Assembly (NCBI RefSeq): GCF_002368395.1
Contig: NZ_AP018254.1
Location: forward strand, 5,146,001 to 5,210,000
Length of the DNA: 64,000 nucleotides
Direction: 5' to 3'
Origin: Calothrix sp. NIES-3974
GTDB taxonomy: Bacteria > Cyanobacteriota > Cyanobacteriia > Cyanobacteriales > Nostocaceae
Shown: in pieces, positions 25,548-34,875 of the stretch
How positions within the stretch are numbered: the first letter of the stretch is position 1
Layout of the letters: each line of letters starts with the position of its first letter
Notes under the pieces: model-generated
The model's input: the letters and a program-made list of their open reading frames with translations, nothing else
Told to the model about the DNA's origin: nothing
Databases searched by the model: none
Made by a program: the position numbers and the translations under genes

Positions 25548-28277
25548 ATGCACAAAAAAACACCCCAATTTTTCACATCTGGTCTCATAGGTTTATCTCT
25601 GGTATTTTTAATTCCTCTGACAGGGAATGCAAGCAAAACAAAAATTACAAATAACCCCATCCAAGTTACTCAAAATAATCAGTTAGTAAAAATTACTGGA
25701 GTCAGTCTGACCAAAACTGAAACAGGATTAAAGTTAAATATTGAAACTTTACAGGGAACAAATCCCGATGGAGAAATCCTTGATTACGACACCTACACAG
25801 TTATTAAACTTGTTAATACCCAACTTCAGCTTTCTGGTCGTGATAGCTTCTCCCAAGCAAATCCCATATCCGGAGTAAGTCTAGTTAGTGTCACCCAAAC
25901 TAGTGAACGAGAAGTCGAAATCAAAGTTGTTGGAGAGGGGAAATTACCAAGAGTAGAGGAACTTGAGAGCAAGACAGGATTACTATTTGAGATTATCCCA
26001 GAAACAACTGCTGCAAAACCTCCTACCCCTGAAGTAACCAACCAACCTCCCCAAGTAAAACCTGAAAATACCTCTAAAAAAACACCAGAAACAAACGACA
26101 CAATTGAATTAAGTGTAGTCGGAGCAGCAAATCTAGCAGAAACAGCACCAGGAAACATTACAGTCATTGACAGAGAACAAATTCAAAGACAACAAGCACG
26201 AGATATCCGAGATTTAATCCGTTATGAACCAGGAGTTTCCGTACCCTACGACACTCGTGGTGGTCTTCAGGGTGTGAATATCCGGGGATTAGATGGAAAT
26301 AGAGTGAATATGCAAGTTGACGGAATTCGTCTTCCTGCGGAATACAGCTACGGAACAACTAGAATTGGACGGGATTATGTAGATATTGAAACCTTGAATT
26401 CTTTAGAAATTTTCAGGGGAAATAATTCAGCTATTTTGGGTAGTGATGCATTGGGGGGAACTGTTAGCTTTAACACTGCAAATGCAAGTAATTTACTAGA
26501 CATTTTAGGCAAAAATTCCTTGACAAATTCCCGCTTACAATACACCAGTAAAGATACAGGATTTGTAGGGACAATTACCCAAGCAAATCGATTTGATAAT
26601 TTAGACACTTTGTTTATTTACACTCGTCGGGATAGAAATGCAATTCAAGTTGCAGGGGGAAATAACAAATATCAGGATGAACAGGATATCACTCGGAATA
26701 ATTTCCTCGGTAAGGTGACGTATAATTTTGCTAAAAATAACTTTTTGGAATTTACCGGAGAATATTTTCATAATATTGCCGATAGTCGATTTTCTCCCGA
26801 TAACTTACCGGGAATGACCTTTGAAGGTAGTACCCAAGCATTACGGGAAGAAGTCACCACCAAGAGAACTAGATTGAGTTTAGGTTATCAATTTGATAAT
26901 TTAGATAACCAATCTTGGTTGCAGTTTGCTAGAGCAAGTATTTACTATCAAGATGCAAATATCCAAGAAGACAGTAGACGGAGTATTTTAAGTCGTGGTG
27001 CAATTCAAAATCAAGAAGCAGACAAGGAATTTATTGATAGAGTCATCGGAGCTAATCTACAGCTACGTAGTGATTTTCAAGTAGGCAATATCAAGAATCG
27101 TTTCACCTATGGTTTTGATATATCCAACACCTATAATGAGCGTAATTACTTTAACTTTAATACTACTTCTGGGACACGAGTTGCATTACCAACATTTCCC
27201 CAAAAAGATTTTCCCGATAGTCGAACTTTTCGCTTAGGAATATTTTTACAAAATGAAATTACAATGGGTAATGACAAATTGAAAATCATCCCTGGTTTGC
27301 GATTTGATGTATATAATTTACAAGCAGAAGATAATCTCGAATTTATTCAAAAAAATCAAGGAAATCCAGCAGTAGATTATGCTGCATCTGCAATTAATCC
27401 CAGCTTAGGTTTAACCTACGAAATTAGTCCCGGAACCACCACATTTGCACGTTATTCCCGTGGTTTTCGTCCTCCCCTGTATGACGAATTGAACTTTGCT
27501 TTCCGTGCTGATATTCCTCTTCGTCCCCACAAAGGAATTCCCAACCCTGATTTGAAAACAGAAACGAGTAATAATTTTGAATTAGGTTTACGTAGTCGTT
27601 CTCAACAATTTGATTTTGGTGTAACAGGATTCTACAATCGTTACAAAAACTTTATTGAGCGTTCTGCATTTGTATTTTTCGATCAAAATGACTTTGGGAG
27701 TATTCCTAGTGGAGGAAGAAGGATTCCTTTCCAAGTTTTCCAAGCTCAAAATATTCCCGATGCAGAGATTTTGGGATTGGAATTAAAAGCTGCATATCGA
27801 TTCAGTCAAAATCCGGGAGGATTCAGTATTAAAAGTGCATTAGGATGGCAAGTTGGTAACGATTTAACCAGAAATAGACCCCTTGCAACAATCGGTCCCT
27901 TACAAGCTGTAGTGGGTTTAGGTTATCAATCTCCTAATGATAAATGGGGTGCAGAATTAATTGGTACATTTGTTGCTAAAGCGAGAGAATTAGCTTTAGT
28001 GGATGACCAACAAAGTGTAGTCAATGGTGGACAACCAACTCGAAAGATTGATTTTTATGAACCGGATAGTTATGCTTTATTTGACTTGATTGGGTACTAC
28101 AATATCAGTCAAAATCTCAGTCTGACTGCGGGGATTTATAACATTTTCAATACAGAATATTATCAATATGCAGATGTGAGGAGTATTAATACTAAATCAC
28201 CTGCTTTTGAAGCTCAAAGAGGACGTTACGCTCAACCGGGAGCTAATTTTGCTGTCGGTTTAAGTTGGAGATTTTAG
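25548..28277 (+). CDS. TonB-dependent receptor with AMIN domain, haem/haemoglobin-receptor type
   Basis: This 909-residue outer-membrane receptor has a signal peptide (SGLIGLSLVFLIPLTGNA), then an AMIN domain (about 40-155) as is common in cyanobacterial metal receptors, then a Pro/Thr linker, plug and barrel. The plug RDIRDLIRYEPGVSVPYDTR and VNIRGLDGNRVNMQVDGIRL closely follow the TonB-haemoglobin (HutA/HmuR-like) subfamily. FARYSRGFRPPLYDELNFAF and NPDLKTETSNNFELGLRSRS are subfamily barrel blocks. The C-terminus is a terminal-aromatic strand (VGLSWRF). A perfect Zur/Fur box is upstream, so it is probably induced by metal starvation. Haem is inferred from subfamily only; a metallophore is possible. 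Confidence 0.9.
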   Translation: MHKKTPQFFTSGLIGLSLVFLIPLTGNASKTKITNNPIQVTQNNQLVKITGVSLTKTETGLKLNIETLQGTNPDGEILDYDTYTVIKLVNTQLQLSGRDSFSQANPISGVSLVSVTQTSEREVEIKVVGEGKLPRVEELESKTGLLFEIIPETTAAKPPTPEVTNQPPQVKPENTSKKTPETNDTIELSVVGAANLAETAPGNITVIDREQIQRQQARDIRDLIRYEPGVSVPYDTRGGLQGVNIRGLDGNRVNMQVDGIRLPAEYSYGTTRIGRDYVDIETLNSLEIFRGNNSAILGSDALGGTVSFNTANASNLLDILGKNSLTNSRLQYTSKDTGFVGTITQANRFDNLDTLFIYTRRDRNAIQVAGGNNKYQDEQDITRNNFLGKVTYNFAKNNFLEFTGEYFHNIADSRFSPDNLPGMTFEGSTQALREEVTTKRTRLSLGYQFDNLDNQSWLQFARASIYYQDANIQEDSRRSILSRGAIQNQEADKEFIDRVIGANLQLRSDFQVGNIKNRFTYGFDISNTYNERNYFNFNTTSGTRVALPTFPQKDFPDSRTFRLGIFLQNEITMGNDKLKIIPGLRFDVYNLQAEDNLEFIQKNQGNPAVDYAASAINPSLGLTYEISPGTTTFARYSRGFRPPLYDELNFAFRADIPLRPHKGIPNPDLKTETSNNFELGLRSRSQQFDFGVTGFYNRYKNFIERSAFVFFDQNDFGSIPSGGRRIPFQVFQAQNIPDAEILGLELKAAYRFSQNPGGFSIKSALGWQVGNDLTRNRPLATIGPLQAVVGLGYQSPNDKWGAELIGTFVAKARELALVDDQQSVVNGGQPTRKIDFYEPDSYALFDLIGYYNISQNLSLTAGIYNIFNTEYYQYADVRSINTKSPAFEAQRGRYAQPGANFAVGLSWRF

Positions 28278-28456
28278 GTATGAGGAATGGGGATAGATGA
28301 CTTAAATATAGACTATCTTCTTCAGGGTCGGGTTTTGAAAATCAATATCTGTCATCTCAGAAAATATTGAGAAAAATCCGACTTCTGACCTCATGCAGAA
28401 TTTAGGTTTTACTTTTTTGCATTGATTAATCAATAAATTTTTTTCATCTGCAAAGT

Positions 28457-29368
28457 ATGAATTATAAAATTATCTATTTCATTTGTACAGCGTTACTCAC
28501 CTCTAATCTTTTGGCTTGTTCACCGAAGAATAGTTCTGTTAGTCAAGAAAATATAAATAAAACCGAAAATACTATTACCCAGAAAGCACCTATTACTAAA
28601 GCAACGAGAGTAGTAGCTCTTACACCTTTTGCAGCAGATGTAATTTATCATTTGGATAAAACAAAACTGGTGGGTATACCAAATGGTAGATATACGGATG
28701 AAGTTGCTAAAACCAAGTTTGCTGATTTTCCGCGTGTGGGGAGAAATACAGCTATTAATTTGGAAAAAATAGTCGCTTTAAAGCCGGATTTAGTGATTGG
28801 TGCAGAGGGATTTCATGATAAAATTTTATCAAGATTAACAGAATTAGGGATACCAACTCTGCAAAGAAGTATTCGCAGTTGGCAAGATTTGGAAACGCAA
28901 ACAAAAGAGTTAGCAACATTAATTAGTTCAGACCCTAATCCAATTCTCAATCAGTTAAGGGCAAATTTAAACAATATACCTGAAAACGGCCAAAGGGTTT
29001 TAGTATTACTTCGGACTCAGCCCACATCTTCACCGAATAAAAATAGTTGGGCTGGTGATTTATTGACTAAGTTTAATTTTAAAAATATGGCAGCAGATTT
29101 GCCAGGAAGTGGACGTTTTCCTGGTTATTTAACCCTTTCTCAAGAAAAAATTTTGGCAGCAAATCCTGATAAAATATTTTTAATTGAGTCAGCGAGTCTC
29201 AATCCAAAAGATTTTAAAAAACTTCCCTACTGGAAGCAATTAAAAGCAGTTCAAAATAACCAAGTTTATATTTTTCATCATGACGGTTTAATTAGCCCTA
29301 CTAGTATTAGTACAGTGGAAGAAGTCACTCAAAAATTACGGGAAGTTGCGCTTAAATCTTCAAAGTAG
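28457..29368 (+). CDS. ABC transporter substrate-binding lipoprotein (haem/iron-complex type)
   Basis: This 303-residue lipoprotein has the lipobox LLAC at residues ~18-21 (TSNLLACSPKNSS). The class III binding-protein fold is shown by TRVVALTPFAADVIYHL, NLEKIVALKPDLVIGAEG, IPTLQRSIRSWQDLE and LSQEKILAANPDKIFLIE. It completes the ABC system whose permease and ATPase lie upstream and follows the receptor by 179 bp on the same strand. The ligand is probably that of the receptor at 25548 (haem or a ferric complex). Confidence 0.9.
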   Translation: MNYKIIYFICTALLTSNLLACSPKNSSVSQENINKTENTITQKAPITKATRVVALTPFAADVIYHLDKTKLVGIPNGRYTDEVAKTKFADFPRVGRNTAINLEKIVALKPDLVIGAEGFHDKILSRLTELGIPTLQRSIRSWQDLETQTKELATLISSDPNPILNQLRANLNNIPENGQRVLVLLRTQPTSSPNKNSWAGDLLTKFNFKNMAADLPGSGRFPGYLTLSQEKILAANPDKIFLIESASLNPKDFKKLPYWKQLKAVQNNQVYIFHHDGLISPTSISTVEEVTQKLREVALKSSK

Positions 29369-29372
29369 TTAG

Positions 29373-29470
29373 CCGAGATTTCTCACAAACATCTAAAACT
29401 TTCAGAAGGTAGGGAGTAGTGGAAAATCAAACCGTTACTCAACACTTATAAATGCTGATGAGAAATGCGG
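29373..29470 (-). repeat. Family B small inverted-repeat element, copy B3
   Basis: CCGAGATTTCTCACAAAC at the left and GATGAGAAATGCGG at the right, with AAAACTTTCAGAAGGTAGG and GGAAAATCAAACCGTTACTC inside. It begins 4 bp after the stop of the binding-protein gene. Confidence 0.78.
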
Positions 29471-29496
29471 AATTATGAGGATTGATAAATTACCCG

Positions 29497-29591
29497 TAGT
29501 AGAGAGACGTAGTATTGCTACATCTCTACACGATGATTTTGGTTTGAATACAAAATGTAAATAACTATAATTCATACCTAAATTCTACAAC
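29497..29591 (+). repeat. Family C element, partial copy C4
   Basis: The core GTAGAGAGACGTAG-TATTG-CTACATCTCTACAC is followed by the family right arm (TGAATACAAAATGTAAATAA, AATTCTACAAC). The left arm is replaced by family B copy B3 a few bases earlier. Confidence 0.72.
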
Positions 29592-29662
29592 ACAACGGAA
29601 TTTGGTGTTGTGGGGTTGTATCCTTGATCGAAGATCGAAAATAAAAATTTGTAAGTAATCCC

Positions 29663-29932
29663 ATGAGAAGTTTTACAGAAATTAGCACTTATTTAGATGC
29701 TGAGGGACGAGTAACAGTATGGCCATCTAAACGCGATCGCAATGGTATTGTAGTACTGGAGTATTTAGCGACTAAATTTGCTGTGAATCAAATCTATACG
29801 GAGAAAGAGGTGAATGAGCGATTGAATGAATATCATACTTTTGCAGATCCAGCGTTACTGCGCAGGGAAATGGTGGGAATGGGGTTTTTGAGTAGAACCC
29901 GTGATTGTTCTGCTTATTGGCTTAATTTATAG
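29663..29932 (+). CDS. DUF2087 domain protein
   Basis: This 89-residue protein is a stand-alone DUF2087 domain. The conserved blocks are EGRVTVWPSKRDRNGIVVLE, YTEKEVNERLNEYHTFADPA, LRREMVGMGFLSR and YWLNL at the C-terminus. In other bacteria the domain is often fused to ArsR-type HTH proteins or found alone, and is thought to be regulatory. The arrangement is helix-turn-helix-like with basic residues. No partner gene is adjacent. Confidence 0.87.
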   Translation: MRSFTEISTYLDAEGRVTVWPSKRDRNGIVVLEYLATKFAVNQIYTEKEVNERLNEYHTFADPALLRREMVGMGFLSRTRDCSAYWLNL

Positions 29933-30240
29933 GTTTATTAACGGTTAAGCATGAACTTGTTTTGAGTTGCTGAAGACTCATGAATAACGCAGACTATTCA
30001 CTTCAGATACGGATTTATCGGGGAAATTAGGAGAAAATGATTTGATCGACGGAAAAATGGTCGATTATTTCTTTAAATTAACAGGATTTACCCACTCAAA
30101 ACGAAGATACGTTTTTGGCGTAATTCCTGATTCCATCACCTAATTCAATAACCGATATTTTGATGAAGTTTTCATCCATCAAATAAGTGGATATCTGCGC
30201 TATTTCCCAGTATTCAGTAGTCAAAATCAGGAGTTAAATC
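29933..30240. other. Spacer before the BchE-like gene
   Basis: The 308 bp contain no gene, no riboswitch-like blocks and no repeat that I recognise. AGGAG precedes the start at 30241 by 8 nt (AGGAGTTAAATC). Confidence 0.5.
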
Positions 30241-31854
30241 ATGCGGATTCTGATGATTCAGCCTAATTATCACTCCGGTGGTGCAGAAATTGCCGGAAAT
30301 TGGCCTCCTAGTTGGGTTCCCTACGTTGGTGGAGCACTAAAAACGGCGGGTTTTAATGATATCCGGTTTGTGGATGCGATGACTGACTATATTCCCGATG
30401 ATGCTCTGGCTCAAATTATCGCCCAACATCAGCCGGATGTGGTATTAGCAACCGCAATTACACCGATGATTTACCAATCCCAAACAACTTTGCGAATTGT
30501 GAAGGAAGTTTGTCCCCAAGCGAAAACCATTATGGGTGGGGTACATCCCACCTATATGTATAATGAAGTACTAAATGAAGCTCCGTGGGTTGATTATATT
30601 ATTCGGGGTGAGGGGGAGGAAATTACGGTAAATCTGCTGAGAGCGATCGCAAATGGTACTGATGTCGAAGAGCGCAGGCAAATCCTGGGTATTGCCTTTC
30701 TCGAAGAGGGTCAAGTTATTGCCACACCAGCTCATCCCCCCATTGCGGATTTAGATACCCTGACACCAGATTGGAGTCTTTTGGACTGGAGTAAATATAT
30801 TTATACCCCTTTGAATGTGCGGGTGGCTGTACCCAATTATGCTAGGGGATGTCCGTTTACCTGTCGTTTTTGTTCTCAGTGGAAATTTTGGCGTAAATAT
30901 CGTTCGGGAACACCGAAGAAATTTGTCGATCAATTGGAAATTTTGGTCAAAGAACATCAAGTTGGTTTCTTTATTTTGGCTGACGAAGAACCAACTATTA
31001 ATAAGCCAAAATTTCTCGATTTGTGCCATGAATTAATTGAGCGCAATTTAGGGGTATACTGGGGTATTAATACGAGGGTGACGGATATTTTACGGGATGA
31101 AAAGGAATTGCCACTGTACCGTCAAGCAGGGTTAGTGCATGTATCATTAGGAACCGAAGCCGCAGCCCAATTAAAGTTAAATTTATTCCGCAAAGAAACC
31201 ACAATTGAACAAAATAAACGAGCAATTCAACTTTTAAAACAAAATGGGATGGTAGCCGAAGCTCAATTTATTATGGGGTTAGAAAACGAAACACCAGAAA
31301 CCATTGAACAAACCTACCAAATGGCCCTAGATTGGAAACCGGATATGGTCAACTGGAATATGTTTACACCTTGGCCGTTTTCCGAATTATTCCAGGACTT
31401 AGGCGATCGCGTGGAGGTGCGAGATTATTCCCAGTACAATTTTGTCACCCCCATTATGAAACCGGAGGCAATGGAACGGGAGGATGTCCTCAAGGGTGTA
31501 TTACGCAATTATGCTCGTTTTTACTTCCGTAAAGCCTTTGAATACTGGTTTGAGAAAGACCCCTTCAAACGGCGATATCTGTTAGGTTGTTTGAAGGCTT
31601 TTGCCCAAACCACAATTAATAAACGCTTCTATAACCTCAAACGGGTGAAGTATAACGGTTTACAAACCAAGGTGGAATTAGGATTTGATGAATCGAAAAT
31701 CCTCACCCGCGAACAAATCGCTAAACTAAAACAAGAACACCCTGAATTAAAGGCTGATGTGGACTTTGCCGGTAATATTTCTGCTTGTGGTGGTTCCCAT
31801 GATTTACCTGAATACAACGAAGGTGGAGAGAATGTACCGAGTATGAAAATTTAG
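30241..31854 (+). CDS. chlE: Radical SAM B12-binding protein, BchE/ChlE-like Mg-protoporphyrin IX monomethyl ester cyclase
   Basis: This 537-residue protein would form the isocyclic ring of chlorophyll without oxygen, using cobalamin and radical SAM chemistry. Residues 1-165 form a cobalamin-binding-type Rossmann domain ([20 protein letters not shown], then [14 protein letters not shown]). The radical SAM cluster motif is GCPFTCRFC with Cys204, Cys208 and Cys211, followed by [40 protein letters not shown] and [11 protein letters not shown] match BchE closely from memory, as does the Cys-Gly-Gly near the C-terminus (ACGGSHD). The match covers the full length. Many cyanobacterial BchE-like proteins are divergent paralogues of uncertain role; this one appears to be in the canonical group, but cyclase activity is inferred. 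Confidence 0.87.
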   Translation: MRILMIQPNYHSGGAEIAGNWPPSWVPYVGGALKTAGFNDIRFVDAMTDYIPDDALAQIIAQHQPDVVLATAITPMIYQSQTTLRIVKEVCPQAKTIMGGVHPTYMYNEVLNEAPWVDYIIRGEGEEITVNLLRAIANGTDVEERRQILGIAFLEEGQVIATPAHPPIADLDTLTPDWSLLDWSKYIYTPLNVRVAVPNYARGCPFTCRFCSQWKFWRKYRSGTPKKFVDQLEILVKEHQVGFFILADEEPTINKPKFLDLCHELIERNLGVYWGINTRVTDILRDEKELPLYRQAGLVHVSLGTEAAAQLKLNLFRKETTIEQNKRAIQLLKQNGMVAEAQFIMGLENETPETIEQTYQMALDWKPDMVNWNMFTPWPFSELFQDLGDRVEVRDYSQYNFVTPIMKPEAMEREDVLKGVLRNYARFYFRKAFEYWFEKDPFKRRYLLGCLKAFAQTTINKRFYNLKRVKYNGLQTKVELGFDESKILTREQIAKLKQEHPELKADVDFAGNISACGGSHDLPEYNEGGENVPSMKI

Positions 31855-31867
31855 GGTGTTTTGAGTA

Positions 31868-31890
31868 GGGATGACCCGTCGGGTCGTCCC
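31868..31890. repeat. Short palindromic repeat (GACCCGTCGGGTC type)
   Basis: GGGATGACCCG-T-CGGGTCGTCCC has 10 of 11 pairs, 13 bp after the BchE-like stop. The same core lies inside family A copies and at 57164. No T-run follows. Confidence 0.65.
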
Positions 31891-31959
31891 TAGATGACGA
31901 TAATTTTGCCCACCCACCGAAATACCGTGTAGTATAGGTTGGGGTAAAAATCAGGAAGT

Positions 31960-33327
31960 ATGCAGACAGAATCAAACAATTCCAATCAAGACGCGATCGC
32001 AACAGATAATTTGCAACCAGATGATTTTGATGGTGCGGGTGAAAATGGCTCCTCAACGGATATTTTTCGCCAGCAGGAGTTGGCCCAAATGTTGCTCAAG
32101 GGTGCTGCGCAAGAGGCCAATATGGCTCTTGCTAGTTCGCTAAAAATCGATGCTCTCCAACAAGTGCGCAATTTATCCCGCTTCCGGAATTATCCTACAG
32201 CTAATGTTCAACCCCGTGCTTTGCTGATACTATTAATTGCGATCGCTCTCACTTTGATCAGTGTGGCGACTAGTAATGTCTTTCTGGGGATTATTGCCAC
32301 ATTTATCACTTTAAGTTTATCTGTAATTATTCTGTTTCCCTGGTTGCAAGAAATCAAAAAAGACCGGTTTACCCTCTCGGATATCGCTCTATTTTTAGGC
32401 ACTATCGGGGCAATAACTTCCGTGGTGGGAGTAATTAAATTTGCTGGTATTGCCGATAATATTTTAGCGATAGGTAAAAAAATTAACTGGGATGCCTCCG
32501 GGACTTTGGCGGAATGGTTTGGTGCGTTAGGACAAATTCTGATTGCAATTGTGGCGGTTGTGATTGCTTGGCGACAATATGTCATTTCTAAAGACTTAAC
32601 CATCCAGCAAAATCTGCTCACCGTCCAGCAAAATATTATTACCCAACAACAAACCATTGATTCCTACTTTCAAGGGATTTCCGATTTAGTCCTAGATGAG
32701 GAGGGTTTACTAGAAGATTGGCCACAGGAAAGGTTATTAGCGGAAGGACGCACCGCAGCAATTCTTAGTAGTGTCGATGCTAGTGGTAGGGCAAAAATTC
32801 TCCGCTTCCTTTCCCGTTCTAAACTGCTAACTCCCCTGAAACGGGATGGACATCTGGGAAGGGCAATTTTTGATGGTAGCGGTGGTTACGCAGAAGACCG
32901 TATTCACGGTGTACGTGTCATCGATTTAGGGGTAATGTTAGCAGGAGCAGACCTGTCAAAAACCGACCTGCGGTGGACAGATTTATCGGAAGCCAACCTA
33001 GTTCATGCTAACCTGTCGGATACCGACTTGGTGAAAGCGAATCTGTCTCGTTGTATCCTTTACCACGCGAATCTGCGTAATGCGGATTTACATGGCACTC
33101 GTTTCTATTATGGCTCCGCAGAAACCGCAACCCCCCGTAGTCGCACTGAACCACCCAATTATCAAACAGGGGAAAATACCGGTGCGGTAGTCGAAGGTGC
33201 GGATTTTACCAATGCCAAACGGATGTCGGATGCAACCAGACGCTACTGCTGTGCTTGGTGTGGAGAAAAAAGTCGTCAAACCATACCAGGGGGATGTGAG
33301 GGAATTATCAATAAATTAGGAAAGTAA
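31960..33327 (+). CDS. Membrane protein with C-terminal pentapeptide repeats
   Basis: This protein has 455 residues. The soluble N-terminal ~85 residues are followed by about four hydrophobic helices (ALLILLIAIALTLISVAT, LGIIATFITLSLSVIILF, DIALFLGTIGAITSVVG and FGALGQILIAIVAVVIAW). A Gln-rich coiled segment (SKDLTIQQNLLTVQQN) follows, then a linker and six to eight pentapeptide repeats (ADLSKTDLRWTDLSEANLVH and ANLSRCILYHANLRNADLHG). The C-terminus has a CCAWCGEK cysteine cluster. The architecture of transmembrane domain plus right-handed beta-helix is common in cyanobacteria and of unknown function. It is 9 bp upstream of the SGNH hydrolase gene, so the two are probably co-transcribed. Confidence 0.82.
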   Translation: MQTESNNSNQDAIATDNLQPDDFDGAGENGSSTDIFRQQELAQMLLKGAAQEANMALASSLKIDALQQVRNLSRFRNYPTANVQPRALLILLIAIALTLISVATSNVFLGIIATFITLSLSVIILFPWLQEIKKDRFTLSDIALFLGTIGAITSVVGVIKFAGIADNILAIGKKINWDASGTLAEWFGALGQILIAIVAVVIAWRQYVISKDLTIQQNLLTVQQNIITQQQTIDSYFQGISDLVLDEEGLLEDWPQERLLAEGRTAAILSSVDASGRAKILRFLSRSKLLTPLKRDGHLGRAIFDGSGGYAEDRIHGVRVIDLGVMLAGADLSKTDLRWTDLSEANLVHANLSDTDLVKANLSRCILYHANLRNADLHGTRFYYGSAETATPRSRTEPPNYQTGENTGAVVEGADFTNAKRMSDATRRYCCAWCGEKSRQTIPGGCEGIINKLGK

Positions 33328-33336
33328 TCAGGAAAA

Positions 33337-34188
33337 ATGCCGACTCCAGTCAAGTCCAAGCCAACTGCTCACCAACCAGAAGCAAAAACCAGTAATACGG
33401 GTATATCTGTGTGGACATTGATTTTACTGTTCACCAATATATTACTTCTAGCTATCATTGTGACTTTATTTTGGCGACAGGCTAATTCTAATCCCGAATC
33501 CATTCAAACCTATTCCCAACCAGAAACCCAATTAAATCCGACACCCAACTCCTCCAACCTCGGAAAACGTCACCAACTCAGTTACCAAAAATGGCTGGAA
33601 ATTCTCCAACAAGAAGCTGATGTGATCGCAGCCAAAAATCCCCCCAACCTCGCAATCATAGCTGGGGATTCCCTCTCCCTCTGGTTTCCCAATGATTTAC
33701 TTCCCCACACTAACACCTGGTTAAATCAAGGTATTTCCGGAGAAACTAGCGCAGGTTTATTCAAACGCTTACATTTTTTTGCCAAAACCCAACCCCAAAC
33801 CATTTGGGTGATGATCGGTATCAACGACCTCATTCGCGGAAAAAGCGATCGCGAAATTATCCAAAATTACCAAAAAATTATCACCAATCTCCGTCGTACC
33901 CACCCCCAAACCGAAATCATCGTTCAATCCATCCTCCCCCACGCAGGTAAAGCTGCAACCTGGGAAGGACGAGACAAACTCCTGAAAATCCCTAATACCC
34001 GTATCCAGCAATTAAATACCCAAATCCAAGCCTTCGCAACCAAAAATAACGCTATCTTCCTCAATCTTTATCCTCTCTTTAGCGATTCCCAAGGTAATCT
34101 CCTCCCCGAACTTAGTACTGATGGACTACACCTGAATCGTCAAGGCTATTTGGTTTGGCGTTCTGCGATGCTTTTCCGCAGACCCTAA
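33337..34188 (+). CDS. SGNH/GDSL-family hydrolase, membrane-anchored
   Basis: This protein has 283 residues. One N-terminal transmembrane helix (VWTLILLFTNILLLAIIVTL) is followed by a Pro/Asn-rich linker. The SGNH catalytic blocks are IIAGDSLSLWF (nucleophile Ser), GISGETSAGL (block II Gly), VMIGINDL (Asn) and STDGLHLNRQGY (Asp-His pair). It is a probable esterase or acetylhydrolase acting at the outer face of the membrane, for instance on polysaccharide acetyl groups. It is tightly coupled to the upstream pentapeptide gene (9 bp). The last codons (MLFRRP and the TAA) coincide with a right-end fragment of repeat family A, so the native C-terminus has probably been replaced. Confidence 0.87.
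   Translation: MPTPVKSKPTAHQPEAKTSNTGISVWTLILLFTNILLLAIIVTLFWRQANSNPESIQTYSQPETQLNPTPNSSNLGKRHQLSYQKWLEILQQEADVIAAKNPPNLAIIAGDSLSLWFPNDLLPHTNTWLNQGISGETSAGLFKRLHFFAKTQPQTIWVMIGINDLIRGKSDREIIQNYQKIITNLRRTHPQTEIIVQSILPHAGKAATWEGRDKLLKIPNTRIQQLNTQIQAFATKNNAIFLNLYPLFSDSQGNLLPELSTDGLHLNRQGYLVWRSAMLFRRP
34165..34186 (+). repeat. Family A right-end fragment overlapping the SGNH hydrolase stop
   Basis: CTTTTCCGCAGACCCT followed by AATTA is identical to the right terminus of copy A3 with its AATT flank. It sits on the final codons of the upstream gene. The rest of the element is absent. Being short, chance cannot be excluded entirely. Confidence 0.55.
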
Positions 34189-34559
34189 TTAAAAAAAGCC
34201 CAACGAAGACGATAACAAAAATTATTTTTAATGTTGATGAAAATTATAAATAATTTAACTAAAATTAGGTGGTTATCGTCCCGTTGATAGCTCAAACAAT
34301 AGATGTGTGTAATTCGTGAGATTAAGCAGAATTTTAAGAAAAAAATATCAAGGTTGGCTTGAGAAAATCTACGGAATATGACGACAACAGAGGAAGTTAA
34401 CGTTATTTTCCACTCAAATCTGGGCAGTTGAATGTGATGGTTTCCAGATACAGTAAATCATTGAATTTCTGACTAAATGCCAATTTGAGTCATTTTCTAG
34501 ATGGAAAAATGCATCACTGACTGTGATTTTGGGGATAACCCAGTTATAATAACCCCACA
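34189..34559. other. Spacer upstream of the DUF3146 gene
   Basis: The 371 bp are AT-rich with no open frame, no tRNA and no clear hairpin. A -10-like TATAAT at 34545 (GTTATAATAACC) is a plausible promoter for the gene at 34560, although very close to a start there and better spaced for a start at 34590. Confidence 0.45.
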
Positions 34560-34853
34560 GTGACGTTTAAATTTGAGAATGAACGCAAAGTGAGTAGAAA
34601 ACGCTTACCGGAAACTACCGCCTACGTGCGCATTACTCGTCAATCTTGGCAAAATGGCTTGCTAGAAGGTGAAGTTAGCGCTGGAAGCTTTGAGTGGAAT
34701 TTTCAATGGCATTTTCGTCAGGGGAAATTAGCAGTCAAGCCATCACAGGGTCGTTCCTTAATTAAAGAACCACTGAGTCGCTTTTTAGAGCAAAAGGACT
34801 ATCAGCTGGAACCTGGTGGTGATTATGCTTTTACGATTCGCGCTGAGATTTGA
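34560..34853 (+). CDS. DUF3146 family protein
   Basis: It has 97 residues from GTG 34560, or 87 from GTG 34590 (VSRKRLPETTAYVRITRQ). The latter matches family members I recall and fits the TATAAT at 34545 better as a promoter. Family blocks include LEGEVSAGSFEWNFQWHF, GRSLIKEPLSRFLE and YQLEPGGDYAFTIRA. This is a small beta-rich protein restricted to cyanobacteria, with no known function. It is convergent with the kinase gene, 22 bp between stops. Confidence 0.82.
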   Translation: MTFKFENERKVSRKRLPETTAYVRITRQSWQNGLLEGEVSAGSFEWNFQWHFRQGKLAVKPSQGRSLIKEPLSRFLEQKDYQLEPGGDYAFTIRAEI

Positions 34854-34875
34854 ATCCAGGAATTTCCCCATCCAC

